DNA of 64,000 nt from Parerythrobacter lutipelagi (lineage in GTDB: Bacteria > Pseudomonadota > Alphaproteobacteria > Sphingomonadales > Sphingomonadaceae), in assembly GCF_005434975.1 (NCBI RefSeq), contig NZ_SKCJ01000001.1:692001-756000 (forward strand), in the 5' to 3' direction. Below the pieces are notes generated by a model. It ran no database searches, was not told the DNA's origin, and was given only the letters and a program-made list of their open reading frames with translations. Below, piece by piece: positions 1 to 9,904 of this stretch (positions are counted from its first letter, which is position 1; every line of letters begins with the position of its first letter). The position numbers and the translations under genes are program-made.

Positions 1-108
1 CCGATTTTCCGGGCGCCAGTCGGGCGTACAATAGGCACCGCCCGCAAGCGCCGGCAATGCCCAGACGCTCGCCACGAAAGCCCCCAATCCCAGGATTGAT
101 TTGCGCAT
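1..108 (-). CDS. N-terminus of a secreted protein (partial)
   Basis: Only the first 36 codons are in the window; the gene runs off the left edge. The visible product starts with MRKS, has a hydrophobic stretch and an Ala-Leu-Ala type cleavage site near residue 22, then a short mature part containing a Cys (AYCTPDW). This is a clear Sec signal peptide, so the protein is probably periplasmic or lipid-free secreted. No family can be named from so little. It reads in the same direction as the methyltransferase-like gene upstream, with about 96 nt between them. Confidence 0.55.
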   Translation of the reverse strand, partial: MRKSILGLGAFVASVWALPALAGGAYCTPDWRPENR

Positions 109-204
109 GTCGTGCCCTCCCCACCTGTACAGCGCAGCCATCATTCCACACGATGTATGAACTGCGCAAGAACGCGCATTGGATATGTCAGCAGCGGACT
201 TGCT

Positions 205-888
205 TTAGCGGACCCTGGTCGCGAACCAGATGGTGTGATGGGGACCCTTGTTGTTCGGACGGGCGCGAACCGTCTGCACATCGACCATCAGCCCGGCATC
301 TTTGAGCCGCCCGGTGAACTTGTGATCGGGCGCAGCAGACCACACCGCAAGCACGCCGCCGACTTCCAGCGCATCACGCATCCGGGCAATCCCGGTCCGC
401 GTATAGAGCCGCTCATTGCCTTCGCGCACGATGCCATCGGGACCATTGTCGACATCGAGCAGGATCCCATCATAGAGCGGCGTGGTCCCGTCACCGGCGT
501 CGTCGATCAGCGCAGCAACGTCGGCAAGGATAACCTCACCGCGCGGATCCTTCAGGCAATCTCCGGTCAGATGCGCCAGCGGACCTTCCGCCCACTGGAG
601 GATTTCCGGCACGACTTCCGCCACCACGATTTTTGCGTCCTGCGGCGCATGTTCCAGCGCCGAGCGGAAGGTAAAGCCCATGCCATAGCCGCCGATCAGG
701 ATGCGCGGCGCAGGCTTGTCGATCCGTTCGAGCGTCAGCCGCGCGAGCTGTTCTTCGCTGAACTGCATCCGCGTGCCCATCAACTCGTCGCGTCCAAGCA
801 TGATGATGAAATCGCGCCCATGGCTGACGAGCGTCAGCTCCTCCCCATCGGGGATGCGGGCGGTGGCTATGGTTTCGCGGGGTAACAC
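205..888 (-). CDS. Spermidine synthase-like SAM methyltransferase
   Basis: About 227 residues. A Rossmann methyltransferase core is visible: a glycine-rich loop (ILIGGYGMGFTF), an acidic end of strand beta-2 (VVAEVVPE) and a later LLDVDNGPDG segment, the arrangement seen in spermidine-synthase-like proteins. The N-terminal beta tetramerisation domain of true spermidine synthases is reduced, so the substrate is uncertain and polyamine synthesis should not be assumed. I place the start at a GTG with a GGAG ribosome site 9 nt upstream; an in-frame TTG five codons earlier lacks a comparable site. The gene lies just after the pnp terminator and probably has its own promoter. Confidence 0.72.
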   Translation of the reverse strand: MLPRETIATARIPDGEELTLVSHGRDFIIMLGRDELMGTRMQFSEEQLARLTLERIDKPAPRILIGGYGMGFTFRSALEHAPQDAKIVVAEVVPEILQWAEGPLAHLTGDCLKDPRGEVILADVAALIDDAGDGTTPLYDGILLDVDNGPDGIVREGNERLYTRTGIARMRDALEVGGVLAVWSAAPDHKFTGRLKDAGLMVDVQTVRARPNNKGPHHTIWFATRVR

Positions 889-902
889 TGGTTGATTCTC
901 CA

Positions 903-933
903 AACAGAAAGGGCCGCCCTTTCGAGCGGCCCT
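903..933 (-). terminator. Rho-independent terminator after pnp
   Basis: On the minus strand an 8-bp perfect stem (AGGGCCGC / GCGGCCCT, 910-917 with 926-933) is followed by a T-rich tail TTCTGTTT. It sits 25 nt past the pnp stop codon and just before the next gene, so it ends the rpsO-pnp transcript. Confidence 0.8.
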
Positions 934-957
934 CTCAATCTAGACAAGTCTTGCGAC

Positions 958-3258
958 TTAGTCTTTCAGGAAGTCCGGCACATGGGCTTCACCGCCGCCG
1001 TTTCCGCCGCCGTTTCCACTATCGCCACCGCCGTCACGGCCACCGCCGCTACGACGCGGGCCGCCACGACCGCCGCGGCGATCACCGCCGCCGCCACTGC
1101 CGCCGCGAGGACCACGGTCACCGCGCGGCTTGTTTTCGCGCGGAGGACGGGTGTCTTCCAGTTCTTCACCGGTTTCCTGGTCAACAACGCGCATCGACAG
1201 GCGGACCTTGCCGCGCTGGTCGATCTCGAGAACCTTGACCTTTACTTCCTGGCCTTCGGACACGACGTCGGTCGGCTTCTCGACCCGCTCGTTCTTCATT
1301 TCGGACACGTGGACGAGACCGTCCTTGCCGCCCATGAAGTTCACGAACGCACCGAAATCGACGATGTTGACGACCTTGCCGTCATAGATCTTGCCGACTT
1401 CGGCTTCTTCCGTGATGCCTTCGATCCACTTGCGTGCAGCAGCGATCTCGTCCGCATTGGAAGAGCTGATCTTGATCACGCCTTCGTCGTCGATATCCAC
1501 CTTGGCGCCGGTTTCCGCGACGATTTCGCGGATCACCTTGCCGCCGGTACCGATAACGTCACGGATCTTCGACTTGTCGATCTGCATCGTTTCGATACGC
1601 GGAGCATGCTTGCTGACTTCGCCGCGGGCATTGCCCAGCGCCTTGGTCATTTCACCCAGGATGTGCGCACGGCCGGCTTTCGCCTGTTCCATGGCAGTCT
1701 GCATGATTTCCTTGGTGATGCCGGCAACCTTGATGTCCATCTGGAGGCTGGTGATACCCGCTTCCGAACCGGCCACCTTGAAGTCCATGTCGCCCAGGTG
1801 ATCTTCGTCACCCAGAATGTCGGACAGCACAGTGAACTCGTCACCTTCAAGGATCAGGCCCATGGCGATGCCGGATACCGGACGTTCGATCGGAACGCCT
1901 GCGTCCATCATCGACAGACAGCCACCGCATACGGTCGCCATCGAGGACGAGCCATTGGACTCGGTGATGTCGGACAGAAGGCGGATGGTGTACGGGAAAT
2001 CTTCATGCGCAGGCAGCACCGGGTGCAGCGCGCGCCATGCGAGCTTGCCGTGGCCGGTTTCGCGGCGGCTGGTGAAGCCGAAACGGCCCACTTCGCCGAC
2101 CGAATAGGGCGGGAAGTTATAGTGCAGCATGAAGTGATTGTACGAGAGGCCTTCCAGCCCGTCGATCATCTGCTCTGCATCCTTGGTGCCCAGCGTGGTG
2201 GTGCAGATTGCCTGCGTTTCACCGCGCGTGAACAATGCCGAACCATGGGTCCGGGGCAGCAGGCCGACCATCGCTTCGATCGGGCGGACTTCGTCGGTCT
2301 TGCGGCCGTCGATACGCTGGCCGTCCTTGAGGATGGCACCGCGAACGATTTCAGCTTCCAGTTTCTTGACCGCCTTGTTGGCGACCATCTGGGTCTGGCC
2401 GTCTTCGTCAGCGAAAGCTTCCTTGCCCTTGGCCCGTGCGAGGTTGAGTGCATCGCTGCGCTGGCCCTTGTCGGTCAGCTTGTAGGCAGCGGCGATATCG
2501 TCGCCGATGATGCCGCGCAGCTTTTCCTTGATCGCCGAGGTGTCGTCAGACGTGCTGACTTCCCACGGTTCCTTGGCTGCCTGCTCGGCCAGATCGATGA
2601 TAGCACCGATAACCTTGCGGCTTTCGTCATGCGCAAACATGATCGCGCCGAGCATTTCTTCTTCGTTCAGTTCCTTGGCTTCGGACTCAACCATCATCAC
2701 CGCGTCTTGCGTTGCAGCAACGACGAGGTCGAGACGGCCTTCGTCGAAGATGGTGTTCACGGCCGGGTTGAGGACGTATTCGCCATCGACGAAACCGACG
2801 CGTGCAGCGCCGATCGGGCCCATGAACGGAAGACCGGAAATGGTCAGGGCAGCAGATGCGGCGACCATCGCAACGATATCCGGCTCGGTCTCGCCGTCAT
2901 ACGACAGGACCTGGCAGATTACGTTGATTTCGTTGTAGAACCCTTCGGGGAACAACGGACGGACCGGACGGTCGATCAGGCGCGAGGTGAGGGTTTCCTT
3001 CTCCGTAGCGCGGCCTTCGCGCTTGAAGAAGCCGCCCGGGATACGTCCCGCAGCGGAAAACTTTTCCTGATAGTGGACGGTCAGCGGGAAGAAGTCCTGC
3101 CCTTCGCGTACACTCTTGGCGGCGGTCACGGCGCACAGCACCACGGTTTCGCCATAAGTGGCCAGCACTGCGCCGTCGGCTTGACGGGCGATCTGACCTG
3201 TTTCGAGGGTGAGGGTCTTTCCGCCCCACTCAATCGATACGGTTTTCTTGTCGAACAT
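958..3258 (-). CDS. pnp: Polyribonucleotide nucleotidyltransferase (PNPase)
   Basis: 766 residues, full length for the family. PNPase is the phosphorolytic 3'-5' exoribonuclease of the RNA degradosome in the cytoplasm. Two RNase PH-like halves fill residues 1-550 (the second contains the [12 protein letters not shown] catalytic region), followed by a KH domain with its GTGG loop near residue 569 and an S1 domain starting near 622 (GKIYDGKVV). The last ~65 residues are Arg/Gly-rich (RGG-like) and end in [10 protein letters not shown], a tail that probably adds RNA or partner binding. The start has an AAAGGA ribosome site. It follows rpsO, as in most proteobacteria, and carries a candidate regulatory stem-loop in its leader. 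Confidence 0.98.
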   Translation of the reverse strand: MFDKKTVSIEWGGKTLTLETGQIARQADGAVLATYGETVVLCAVTAAKSVREGQDFFPLTVHYQEKFSAAGRIPGGFFKREGRATEKETLTSRLIDRPVRPLFPEGFYNEINVICQVLSYDGETEPDIVAMVAASAALTISGLPFMGPIGAARVGFVDGEYVLNPAVNTIFDEGRLDLVVAATQDAVMMVESEAKELNEEEMLGAIMFAHDESRKVIGAIIDLAEQAAKEPWEVSTSDDTSAIKEKLRGIIGDDIAAAYKLTDKGQRSDALNLARAKGKEAFADEDGQTQMVANKAVKKLEAEIVRGAILKDGQRIDGRKTDEVRPIEAMVGLLPRTHGSALFTRGETQAICTTTLGTKDAEQMIDGLEGLSYNHFMLHYNFPPYSVGEVGRFGFTSRRETGHGKLAWRALHPVLPAHEDFPYTIRLLSDITESNGSSSMATVCGGCLSMMDAGVPIERPVSGIAMGLILEGDEFTVLSDILGDEDHLGDMDFKVAGSEAGITSLQMDIKVAGITKEIMQTAMEQAKAGRAHILGEMTKALGNARGEVSKHAPRIETMQIDKSKIRDVIGTGGKVIREIVAETGAKVDIDDEGVIKISSSNADEIAAARKWIEGITEEAEVGKIYDGKVVNIVDFGAFVNFMGGKDGLVHVSEMKNERVEKPTDVVSEGQEVKVKVLEIDQRGKVRLSMRVVDQETGEELEDTRPPRENKPRGDRGPRGGSGGGGDRRGGRGGPRRSGGGRDGGGDSGNGGGNGGGEAHVPDFLKD

Positions 3259-3360
3259 GTATTTTCCTTTTGAACCCGCATGACGCCTGATTGCGCGGCG
3301 GGGCCTACTGTGCCGGGGATTCCGTCCCGGTCCGGTGTGGGGCTATGTTGCTATGCCCCC

Positions 3361-3389
3361 GAGATCACCAGCCGGATGCCGGTGATCTC
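3361..3389 (-). promoter_or_regulatory. Inverted repeat in the pnp leader
   Basis: A perfect 9-bp inverted repeat (GAGATCACC / GGTGATCTC) with an 11-nt loop lies about 100 nt upstream of the pnp start and downstream of the rpsO terminator. It has no T tract, so it is not a terminator. In E. coli the pnp leader folds into a stem cut by RNase III as the first step of PNPase autoregulation. By analogy, and by inference only, this hairpin could have the same role. Confidence 0.45.
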
Positions 3390-3396
3390 AAATGCG

Positions 3397-3421
3397 AAAA
3401 AGGCGGCCCCTCGGAGCCGCC
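3397..3421 (-). terminator. Rho-independent terminator after rpsO
   Basis: On the minus strand a GC-rich stem (GGCGGC / GCCGCC, extended by partly paired flanks) is followed by TTTTT. It lies 13 nt past the rpsO stop. It likely attenuates rather than fully separates rpsO from pnp. Confidence 0.75.
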
Positions 3422-3434
3422 CTTCACGAAACTC

Positions 3435-3704
3435 TTATTTGCGAAGACCCAGCTTCTGGATCAGCGCGTTGTACCGCTCAAGGTCCTTCTTTTTCAGATA
3501 GGCGAGCAGGCTACGACGCTTGTTGACCATCTGCAGCAGGCCACGACGGGAATGGTTATCCTTGTGGTGGTCCTTGAAGTGGCCGGTCAGGTTCTTGATC
3601 CGCGCGGTCAGGATCGCAACCTGAACTTCGGGGCTGCCCGTGTCGTTCTTGTCGCGGGCGTTGTCCTGGATAATCGTTGTCTTCTCATCGGGTGCTACCG
3701 ACAT
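3435..3704 (-). CDS. rpsO: Ribosomal protein S15
   Basis: 89 residues, the family's standard length, with the characteristic [11 protein letters not shown] segment near residues 22-32 and the [15 protein letters not shown] rRNA-binding helix region. S15 binds 16S rRNA early in 30S assembly. I chose the ATG at 3704 because it gives the usual S15 N-terminus (MSVAPDEK); an in-frame GTG four codons earlier would add RKH. The start is 14 nt after the truB stop, so it is probably cotranscribed with truB. Confidence 0.97.
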   Translation of the reverse strand: MSVAPDEKTTIIQDNARDKNDTGSPEVQVAILTARIKNLTGHFKDHHKDNHSRRGLLQMVNKRRSLLAYLKKKDLERYNALIQKLGLRK

Positions 3705-3718
3705 ATGTTTTCTCACTT

Positions 3719-4729
3719 TTACTCAGCGACATCGGAAAGGTTGAAGCCCCGCACGACTTTCATCGCACCACCGTTGAGTTCCACCAGCGCAACCGGAATG
3801 TTTTCCAGCTTCGCGAAGTAAAGCCCGTCGGTGTGGGGCAACCCGGAAACGACCCGGCCCTGGCGGACCGCCTGCGCGCTTTCCGGATCGAGAGTTAGGG
3901 CCGGGATGTCGTCCAGCCCCGCCTCGAGCGGCAGGAGGAGGTCTTGAAGTGGCGCGCCCTTACCGATTTCGTTGAGATTGTCCAGCGAAATCGCCTGTTC
4001 CTGGCGGAACGGGCCAGCCTTGGTTCGCCTTAAATAGGTGACGTGACCGACCGTTCCAAGGGCGCGCGCGATATCCCGTGCAAGGGAGCGGATGTAGGTG
4101 CCTTTGGAAACATGCGCAGTCAGGGTCACCGCATCGGCAAGTTCGAGCGGAATCGAAGCATCGTAAGGGTCCGGCCTGCCGGCGGTCGTCTGGAAAGTAG
4201 ACGTCAGGCCGGGATCCTCCCGCTCCCCGGCAAAGGACAGCGAATGTATCGTTACGCGGCGGGTCTTGAGTTCGATCTCTTCCCCCGCCCTTGCGCGGTC
4301 GTAGGCTCGCCTGCCGTCCACCTTCAGCGCGGAGTAGGCGGGCGGCACCTGCTCGATTTCGCCGGTGAACGTCGCAAGCACTGCCGCGATGGCCGCCATC
4401 GGCGGGCGACGGCCGGAACGCTCGACCACTTCACCGGCCGCGTCGAGCGTGTCGGTCTCTTCGCCGAATTGCACGGTGAAGTCATAGATCTTGCTCGCAT
4501 CGAGCATCCGCCCGGCAAGTTTGGTCGCTTCGCCCAGCGCGATCGGCAGCACCCCCTCGGCTTCCGGGTCGAGCGTACCGCCATGCCCGACCTTGGGCAT
4601 GTCTTTTTTGGTTGGGGCATAGCCGCCTTCGCGCAAATTGCGCTTCACCGCCGCGACCGCCTGCGTCGAGCCAAGGCCGCGCGGTTTATCGAGGATCAGC
4701 CAGCCATTCAGTGCGGGATGTTTGGTCAT
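3719..4729 (-). CDS. truB: tRNA pseudouridine-55 synthase
   Basis: 336 residues. TruB converts U55 of the tRNA T-loop to pseudouridine and also acts as a tRNA chaperone. The catalytic Asp is visible in the motif [11 protein letters not shown] at about residue 54, and the N-terminus ([10 protein letters not shown]) and [11 protein letters not shown] segment are typical. The start codon overlaps the end of the upstream symporter gene by 4 nt, so translation is probably coupled to a gene with no obvious functional link. In many bacteria truB follows rbfA directly; here about 9 kb of unrelated genes lies between them. Confidence 0.96.
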   Translation of the reverse strand: MTKHPALNGWLILDKPRGLGSTQAVAAVKRNLREGGYAPTKKDMPKVGHGGTLDPEAEGVLPIALGEATKLAGRMLDASKIYDFTVQFGEETDTLDAAGEVVERSGRRPPMAAIAAVLATFTGEIEQVPPAYSALKVDGRRAYDRARAGEEIELKTRRVTIHSLSFAGEREDPGLTSTFQTTAGRPDPYDASIPLELADAVTLTAHVSKGTYIRSLARDIARALGTVGHVTYLRRTKAGPFRQEQAISLDNLNEIGKGAPLQDLLLPLEAGLDDIPALTLDPESAQAVRQGRVVSGLPHTDGLYFAKLENIPVALVELNGGAMKVVRGFNLSDVAE

Positions 4730-6228
4730 ACCCCGTCAGGCTGCCGGCCAGCGTTCCCGAACACGAGTTGCGCGCGGTTGCCGAAGACCACAAGGTTGGT
4801 CAGCAGCGCGACCAGCACCGAGCTGAACAGCACGAACACCATCACGTCGATATAATGCACCCACGGCAGGCCGATGGTCGCGTACCATGTCTCGCCGCCG
4901 AAATTGTCCGGGACGTAGAGATAGAAGGTGTGCAGCGCATAGGTGCCGAAGCCCCACGCAAGGCCTGCAACCGCCGCGCGCGCGTCCATGTTGCGGAACA
5001 GCAGCGCGGCGATGAAGGCGGACAGAATCGGCATGGACAGAAGGCCGTTCAGTTCCTGCAGCAGGTTGATGATGCTCTCCGCCCCGGCGTAGAGCGGAAC
5101 GAGCGCGATAGAGACCAGCATGGCGAGAATACCGACCACCCGGTTGAGGATTTTCACATCGACCTGCGGATTGATGAAGCGGCGGTGGAAATCGACTGAC
5201 CACAGAGTGATCGTAGCGTTCATCACTGCGGAATAGGTCGTCAGCACCGCCGCCGCAATCATCGCGGCGAACATGCCGCTGGTCCAGTCGGGCAGCACTT
5301 CACCGACGACCATCGCATAAGCACGGTCGTCCACGTCGCCGAACAGCTTGAACGCGACGATACCGGGGATCACCACGATGGGCGGCACGATCAGCACGCG
5401 AATAATCGCCGCAGCGATCACGCCTTTCTGCGCTTCTTTCACATTCGGGGCCGCAAGCGCTTTCTGCGTGATGTTCTGGTTGGTCGACCAGTAGAATATC
5501 TGGATGAACAGCATCCCGGTAAACAGCGTGTGGAGCGGGATCGGGCTGTCGAGCGAACCGATCATCGTCAGCCGTTCTTCCGGCACACCGGTGGTGATAT
5601 CCCACCCGACCGCCTGCATCGCAAGGAACACCACCACCAGCGCCAGCGCGAGAATGCCGACTCCCGCATAAGTGTCGAGCACCGCAACCGCGCGCAGTCC
5701 GCCGAGAATGGCATAGGCTGCACCAACCACCGCAAACACTGCCGCAACCGCCGTGATCGAAGCTTCGACCCCGAACAATGTCTGCATGAACAGCGCGCCG
5801 GAATAGATCACTGCGGGCAGGTAGATGAGAAAATTGCCAAGCAGGAAAAGCCCGGAGATGACCGTGCGGATGCTGCCGCCCTTATAGCGCTGCTCAAGCA
5901 ACTGGGTGATCGTGGTGCAATTGTTGCGATAGTAAATCGGGACGAAGACGAAGGCGAGCAGCAGCAGGCCGATGAAGCCTGCCAGTTCCCACCAGGCGAG
6001 CAACAGCATCTGGTTGCCGTTCATGCCCACCAGCTGATCTGTCGAGAGGTTGGTCAGCGTGATCGCGCCCGCGACGAAGATCCAGCTGAGCCCCCCACCG
6101 GCGAGGAATATCTCCTTGTCCGCCGAGGCATGGCTCGCCGCGCGCGCCGCAGCGACCTTGCGCCACGTCATCAGCGCCAGCAATGCCATCAGCGCGGCAA
6201 ACACCAGGATCTGTACTAAGCTTCCCAT
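4726..6228 (-). CDS. Sodium:solute symporter (SSS family), probable sugar substrate
   Basis: 500 residues with about 13-14 hydrophobic helices, an inner-membrane transporter of the SGLT/SSS type. The N-terminal region shows the family layout: FLAGGGLSWIFVAGAITLTNLS in TM1-2, followed by helix motifs such as LGGLRAVAVLDTYAG. The substrate cannot be read from sequence, but the divergently transcribed alpha-galactosidase starting 69 bp away suggests uptake of a galactoside such as melibiose, or of released galactose. I use the ATG at 6228 rather than the TTG two codons earlier. It overlaps truB by 4 nt. Confidence 0.85.
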   Translation of the reverse strand: MGSLVQILVFAALMALLALMTWRKVAAARAASHASADKEIFLAGGGLSWIFVAGAITLTNLSTDQLVGMNGNQMLLLAWWELAGFIGLLLLAFVFVPIYYRNNCTTITQLLEQRYKGGSIRTVISGLFLLGNFLIYLPAVIYSGALFMQTLFGVEASITAVAAVFAVVGAAYAILGGLRAVAVLDTYAGVGILALALVVVFLAMQAVGWDITTGVPEERLTMIGSLDSPIPLHTLFTGMLFIQIFYWSTNQNITQKALAAPNVKEAQKGVIAAAIIRVLIVPPIVVIPGIVAFKLFGDVDDRAYAMVVGEVLPDWTSGMFAAMIAAAVLTTYSAVMNATITLWSVDFHRRFINPQVDVKILNRVVGILAMLVSIALVPLYAGAESIINLLQELNGLLSMPILSAFIAALLFRNMDARAAVAGLAWGFGTYALHTFYLYVPDNFGGETWYATIGLPWVHYIDVMVFVLFSSVLVALLTNLVVFGNRAQLVFGNAGRQPDGV

Positions 6229-6296
6229 CGGCAAATTTTCCCTTCCCTAACCGCGCGATAGCGGGCGGCTGCGAAATCCGATAGAGGCGCTGTGCA

Positions 6297-8420
6297 ATGA
6301 CCCGCGGGCAAACACAAACTTCTGACGAAAGTGACCATGGCTTGGTGATCCTTGAAGCCGGGGGCGCGATGATTGTCATGCGCGGCAGGCATGGCTCGCG
6401 GCTGAGCGTGCTGTACGCCGGTCCGGCATTGCCCTCGGTCCGGGCCGAAGAGCTGGAGCAGCTTTCCCACCGCCAGCACGCACCGGGTGGGCCGGAAGAA
6501 CCGGTCGATGCGTCATGGCTGAACGCCGTTGGCACGGGGCATCCCTCGCCGCCCGGATTGCTCGCGCACAGCGATGGCGAGCACTGGGCGCTCGATCCGC
6601 GTGTGGTCCAGGCAACAGTGACCGCCAAACGCAGCGCAACCATTGTCACCCGAGACGCTGCAAGCGGGCTGCGCTTCGACCATTCGGTACAGATCGACCC
6701 GGCAAGCGGGGTAGCATCATTTGCCACCAGCGTGATCAACGACGGGGCGCGCCGCGTGGCACTGGATTGGTGCGCAGCCGTCTGCCTTCCGATCGATGAG
6801 CGGATACGCCGGGTGGCCAGCTTCACTGGCAAGTGGGCGAATGAATTCCAGATCGAGCAACACGACCTCGCGCGCGGTTCTTTCGTCCGTGAAAGCCGCG
6901 CGGGGCGCACCAGTCACGACTGTTTTCCAGGCCTGTATCTCGGCACGCCGACGACGGGGGAAGACCACGGACCGGCCTGCGCATTGCATCTCGCATGGAG
7001 CGGCAACAGCCGGTTGCGCGCCGACAGTCTCCCGGATGGCAGCGTCTCTGTGCAGGCGGGCGAATTGCTGCTCCCGGGCGAGATCATGCTTGAACCGGGT
7101 CAGGAGTATTCTTCCCCGACAGTTAACGCGTGCTGGTCCGATACCGGCTATGGCGAAATTACCCGGCGGCTGCACCGCTTCGTCAGTGCAATCTCGCCCC
7201 AGCCCGCTGGCCCGCGGCCGGTTCATTACAACACCTGGGAAGCGGTCTATTTCGACCATTCGCCGGAAAAGCTGCTCGCGCTGGCTGACCATGCCGCCAG
7301 CGTAGGTGCGGAACGTTTCGTGCTCGATGATGGCTGGTTCGGCGCCCGGCGCAACGACCGTGCCGGCCTGGGCGACTGGTTTGTCTCCGCTGATGTCTAT
7401 CCGGGCGGGCTTGGGCCGCTGGCCGATCACGTCCGCAGCCTCGGCATGGAGTTTGGCTTGTGGTTCGAGCCTGAAATGGTCAATCCCGACAGCGACCTCT
7501 ACCGCGCCCATCCGGACTGGATCCTGCAGGCTGACGGGTTGGAGCCGATTCCTTCGCGCCACCAGCTACCGCTCGACCTCACGCGCCGCGAAGTCCGTGA
7601 TTACCTGTTTGAGCGGATCGACAGCCTCGTGAGCGAGCTCGGCATCGGCTACATCAAGTGGGATATGAACCGCGATATCCAGCACCCTGGCGGTGCGGAC
7701 GGGCGGCCAGCAATGCACCGTCAGGTTTGCGCGCTCTTCGATCTGATCGACCGGCTCCGCAGCGCGCATCCGAAGCTCCAGATCGAAAGCTGTTCAAGCG
7801 GCGGCGCGCGGGCCGACTACGGAATCCTCGCACGGACGCATCGGGTCTGGACGAGCGATAACAACGATGCGCGCCAGCGATATGCGATCATGCGCGGTGC
7901 AGCGCAGTTCCTGCCCCTGTCGGTGCTCGGCAACCATGTCGGGCCGAAGCGGTGCCACATCACCGGACGGCGGTTCGATATGGCGTTCCGTGCGGGCACG
8001 GCGGTGTTCGGCCATATGGGCATGGAGCTCGACCTCGCGAGCGAGACCGAGACGGACCGGGCCGTGCTGGCAAAGGCTATCGCGTTGCACAAGCGCTATC
8101 GCGCACTGATCCATGCCGGGGCCTATCACCGGCTGGCGGTGCCCGACCATCTCAGCGGCATGGGCACGGTGTCGGGGAATCGCAGCGAGGCGCTCTTTCA
8201 GATCGCCGTACTCGACCAGCATCCCGCCACGCATCCGCCGAAAATCCGCTTTGCCGGGCTGGATCCGGCGCGGCGCTATCGCCTGACCTGCGTCTGGCCG
8301 GAGAGTTTGCGGACAGAGCCAGCGTCCTTTGCCGGCTCGGCACTGATGGACTTCGGAATGCAATTGCCACAGACTTTTCCCGACACCTGCCTGATCTATC
8401 ACCTTGAGAGCGACGCATGA
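6297..8420 (+). CDS. Alpha-galactosidase, glycoside hydrolase family 36
   Basis: 707 residues, typical of GH36. It hydrolyses terminal alpha-1,6-galactosyl residues from melibiose, raffinose and related sugars by a retaining mechanism. The nucleophile Asp lies in YIKWDMNRD at about residue 456 and the acid/base Asp in TSDNNDARQR at about 521; CSSGGARADYG precedes the latter as expected. There is no signal peptide, so the enzyme is cytoplasmic and would act on imported sugar, consistent with the divergent symporter gene. Its stop overlaps the start of glpD by 4 nt (ATGA). Confidence 0.93.
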   Translation: MTRGQTQTSDESDHGLVILEAGGAMIVMRGRHGSRLSVLYAGPALPSVRAEELEQLSHRQHAPGGPEEPVDASWLNAVGTGHPSPPGLLAHSDGEHWALDPRVVQATVTAKRSATIVTRDAASGLRFDHSVQIDPASGVASFATSVINDGARRVALDWCAAVCLPIDERIRRVASFTGKWANEFQIEQHDLARGSFVRESRAGRTSHDCFPGLYLGTPTTGEDHGPACALHLAWSGNSRLRADSLPDGSVSVQAGELLLPGEIMLEPGQEYSSPTVNACWSDTGYGEITRRLHRFVSAISPQPAGPRPVHYNTWEAVYFDHSPEKLLALADHAASVGAERFVLDDGWFGARRNDRAGLGDWFVSADVYPGGLGPLADHVRSLGMEFGLWFEPEMVNPDSDLYRAHPDWILQADGLEPIPSRHQLPLDLTRREVRDYLFERIDSLVSELGIGYIKWDMNRDIQHPGGADGRPAMHRQVCALFDLIDRLRSAHPKLQIESCSSGGARADYGILARTHRVWTSDNNDARQRYAIMRGAAQFLPLSVLGNHVGPKRCHITGRRFDMAFRAGTAVFGHMGMELDLASETETDRAVLAKAIALHKRYRALIHAGAYHRLAVPDHLSGMGTVSGNRSEALFQIAVLDQHPATHPPKIRFAGLDPARRYRLTCVWPESLRTEPASFAGSALMDFGMQLPQTFPDTCLIYHLESDA

Positions 8421-9904
8421 CCGACAGCTACGACCTTCTCGTGATCGGCGGCGGCATCAACGGCGCAGGCATCGCCCGCGATTCGGCCGGGCGCGGCGCA
8501 AAGGTGCTGCTGGTGGAGAAGGATGATCTGGCCAGCCACACCTCGTCCGCATCGACCAAGCTGGTTCATGGCGGCCTGCGTTATCTTGAGCATTATGAAT
8601 TCCGGCTGGTGCGCGAGAGCCTGATCGAACGTGAACGCTTGCTGCGGCTCGCCCCGCATATCATCTGGCCCTTGCGCTTCGTTCTGCCGCATGATGCAGG
8701 GCTGCGCCCGAAATGGATGCTGCGGCTCGGCCTCTATCTGTATGACTACATCGGGGGCCGCAAACTCCTGCCGCCAACAAAGACGGTCGATTTGCGCCAG
8801 CCGCCACATGCCGATGTGCTGGAAGACCGGTTGACCACTGGCTACGAATATTCCGACTGCTGGGTCGAGGATGCGCGGCTGGTGGTGCTCAATGCTCTGG
8901 ATGCACAAGAAAGAGGCGCGGATATCCGCACGCGCACCGAATGCGTCGGGCTGGAACGCCATGCCGACCACTGGACAGCGCAATTGCGCGATGCATCCGG
9001 TGCAGCGAGCGAAGTCTCCGCCAGCAAGGTGGTCAATGCCGCCGGACCATGGGTCGATGCAGTGCTCGGCAAGGCGATCCCGGCCGAACGGCACCAGAAC
9101 CTGCGTCTGGTCAAGGGAAGCCACCTGGTGTTCCCGAAACTTTACGAGCACGACCGCTGCTATATCTTCCAGAACGGCGACGGGCGGATCGTCTTCGCTA
9201 TTCCCTATGAACACGATTTCACACTGGTCGGCACGACCGACGTGCTGTTCACCGGCGATCCGGACAAGATCGACATATCGGACGAGGAAGGCCGCTACAT
9301 CTGCGATGCGATCAACGAATATCTGCGCGCCGATGTGTCACCCGAACAGGCCATCTGGTCCTATGCCGGGGTTCGCCCGCTCTATGACGACAAATCGGCC
9401 AGCAACTCGACCGTCACCCGCGACTATGTGTTCGAGCTCGACGACCAGGGCGGCGCGCCGATCCTGTCGGTGTTCGGCGGCAAGATCACCACCTTCCGCA
9501 AGCTGGCCGAACACGCGCTGGAGAAACTCGGAGGCCTGGGCGGGAAGGCGTGGACCGGCGATGCGGTGTTGCCGGGCGGCGATCTTGGCCCGCATATCGA
9601 AGACGGGGAAGAACTCGCAGCCAATTTCGCCTGGAGCTACGAGACATGGTCGCAGGATACGATTTACCGGATGGCGCGGGCTTACGGCTCACGAATGGCA
9701 AAAGTCGTCGGTGCGTTTGACGACCCGGCCGACCCGGGCGCCGAAATCGCACCCGGCCTGTTCGAAGCCGAGCTGCGCTACCTGCGCGAGGCCGAATTCG
9801 CCCGCACGGCCGAGGATGTTCTCTGGCGGCGCAGCAAGCTTGGTCTGCATCTGCCAGCCGATGCCGCCGCCAAAATCGACGCGTGGTTCGCCCGCTCTAG
9901 CTAG
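8417..9904 (+). CDS. glpD: Aerobic glycerol-3-phosphate dehydrogenase
   Basis: 495 residues. This FAD enzyme oxidises sn-glycerol-3-phosphate to dihydroxyacetone phosphate at the inner membrane and passes electrons to quinone. The dinucleotide fold is at the N-terminus (LLVIGGGINGAGIARDSAGRG), followed by the family signature STKLVHGGLRYLE; the C-terminal all-helical domain is present. It is translationally coupled to the alpha-galactosidase, so galactoglycerolipid or galactosyl-glycerol breakdown could feed it; this is inference. The last 8 nt overlap the convergent protease gene. Confidence 0.95.
   Translation: MTDSYDLLVIGGGINGAGIARDSAGRGAKVLLVEKDDLASHTSSASTKLVHGGLRYLEHYEFRLVRESLIERERLLRLAPHIIWPLRFVLPHDAGLRPKWMLRLGLYLYDYIGGRKLLPPTKTVDLRQPPHADVLEDRLTTGYEYSDCWVEDARLVVLNALDAQERGADIRTRTECVGLERHADHWTAQLRDASGAASEVSASKVVNAAGPWVDAVLGKAIPAERHQNLRLVKGSHLVFPKLYEHDRCYIFQNGDGRIVFAIPYEHDFTLVGTTDVLFTGDPDKIDISDEEGRYICDAINEYLRADVSPEQAIWSYAGVRPLYDDKSASNSTVTRDYVFELDDQGGAPILSVFGGKITTFRKLAEHALEKLGGLGGKAWTGDAVLPGGDLGPHIEDGEELAANFAWSYETWSQDTIYRMARAYGSRMAKVVGAFDDPADPGAEIAPGLFEAELRYLREAEFARTAEDVLWRRSKLGLHLPADAAAKIDAWFARSS

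Noticed and set aside
892-3273. A 793-codon open frame on the plus strand opposite pnp
   Set aside because: It is an antisense frame of a clearly identified gene in high-GC DNA; its product is low in conserved motifs and rich in shadow residues.
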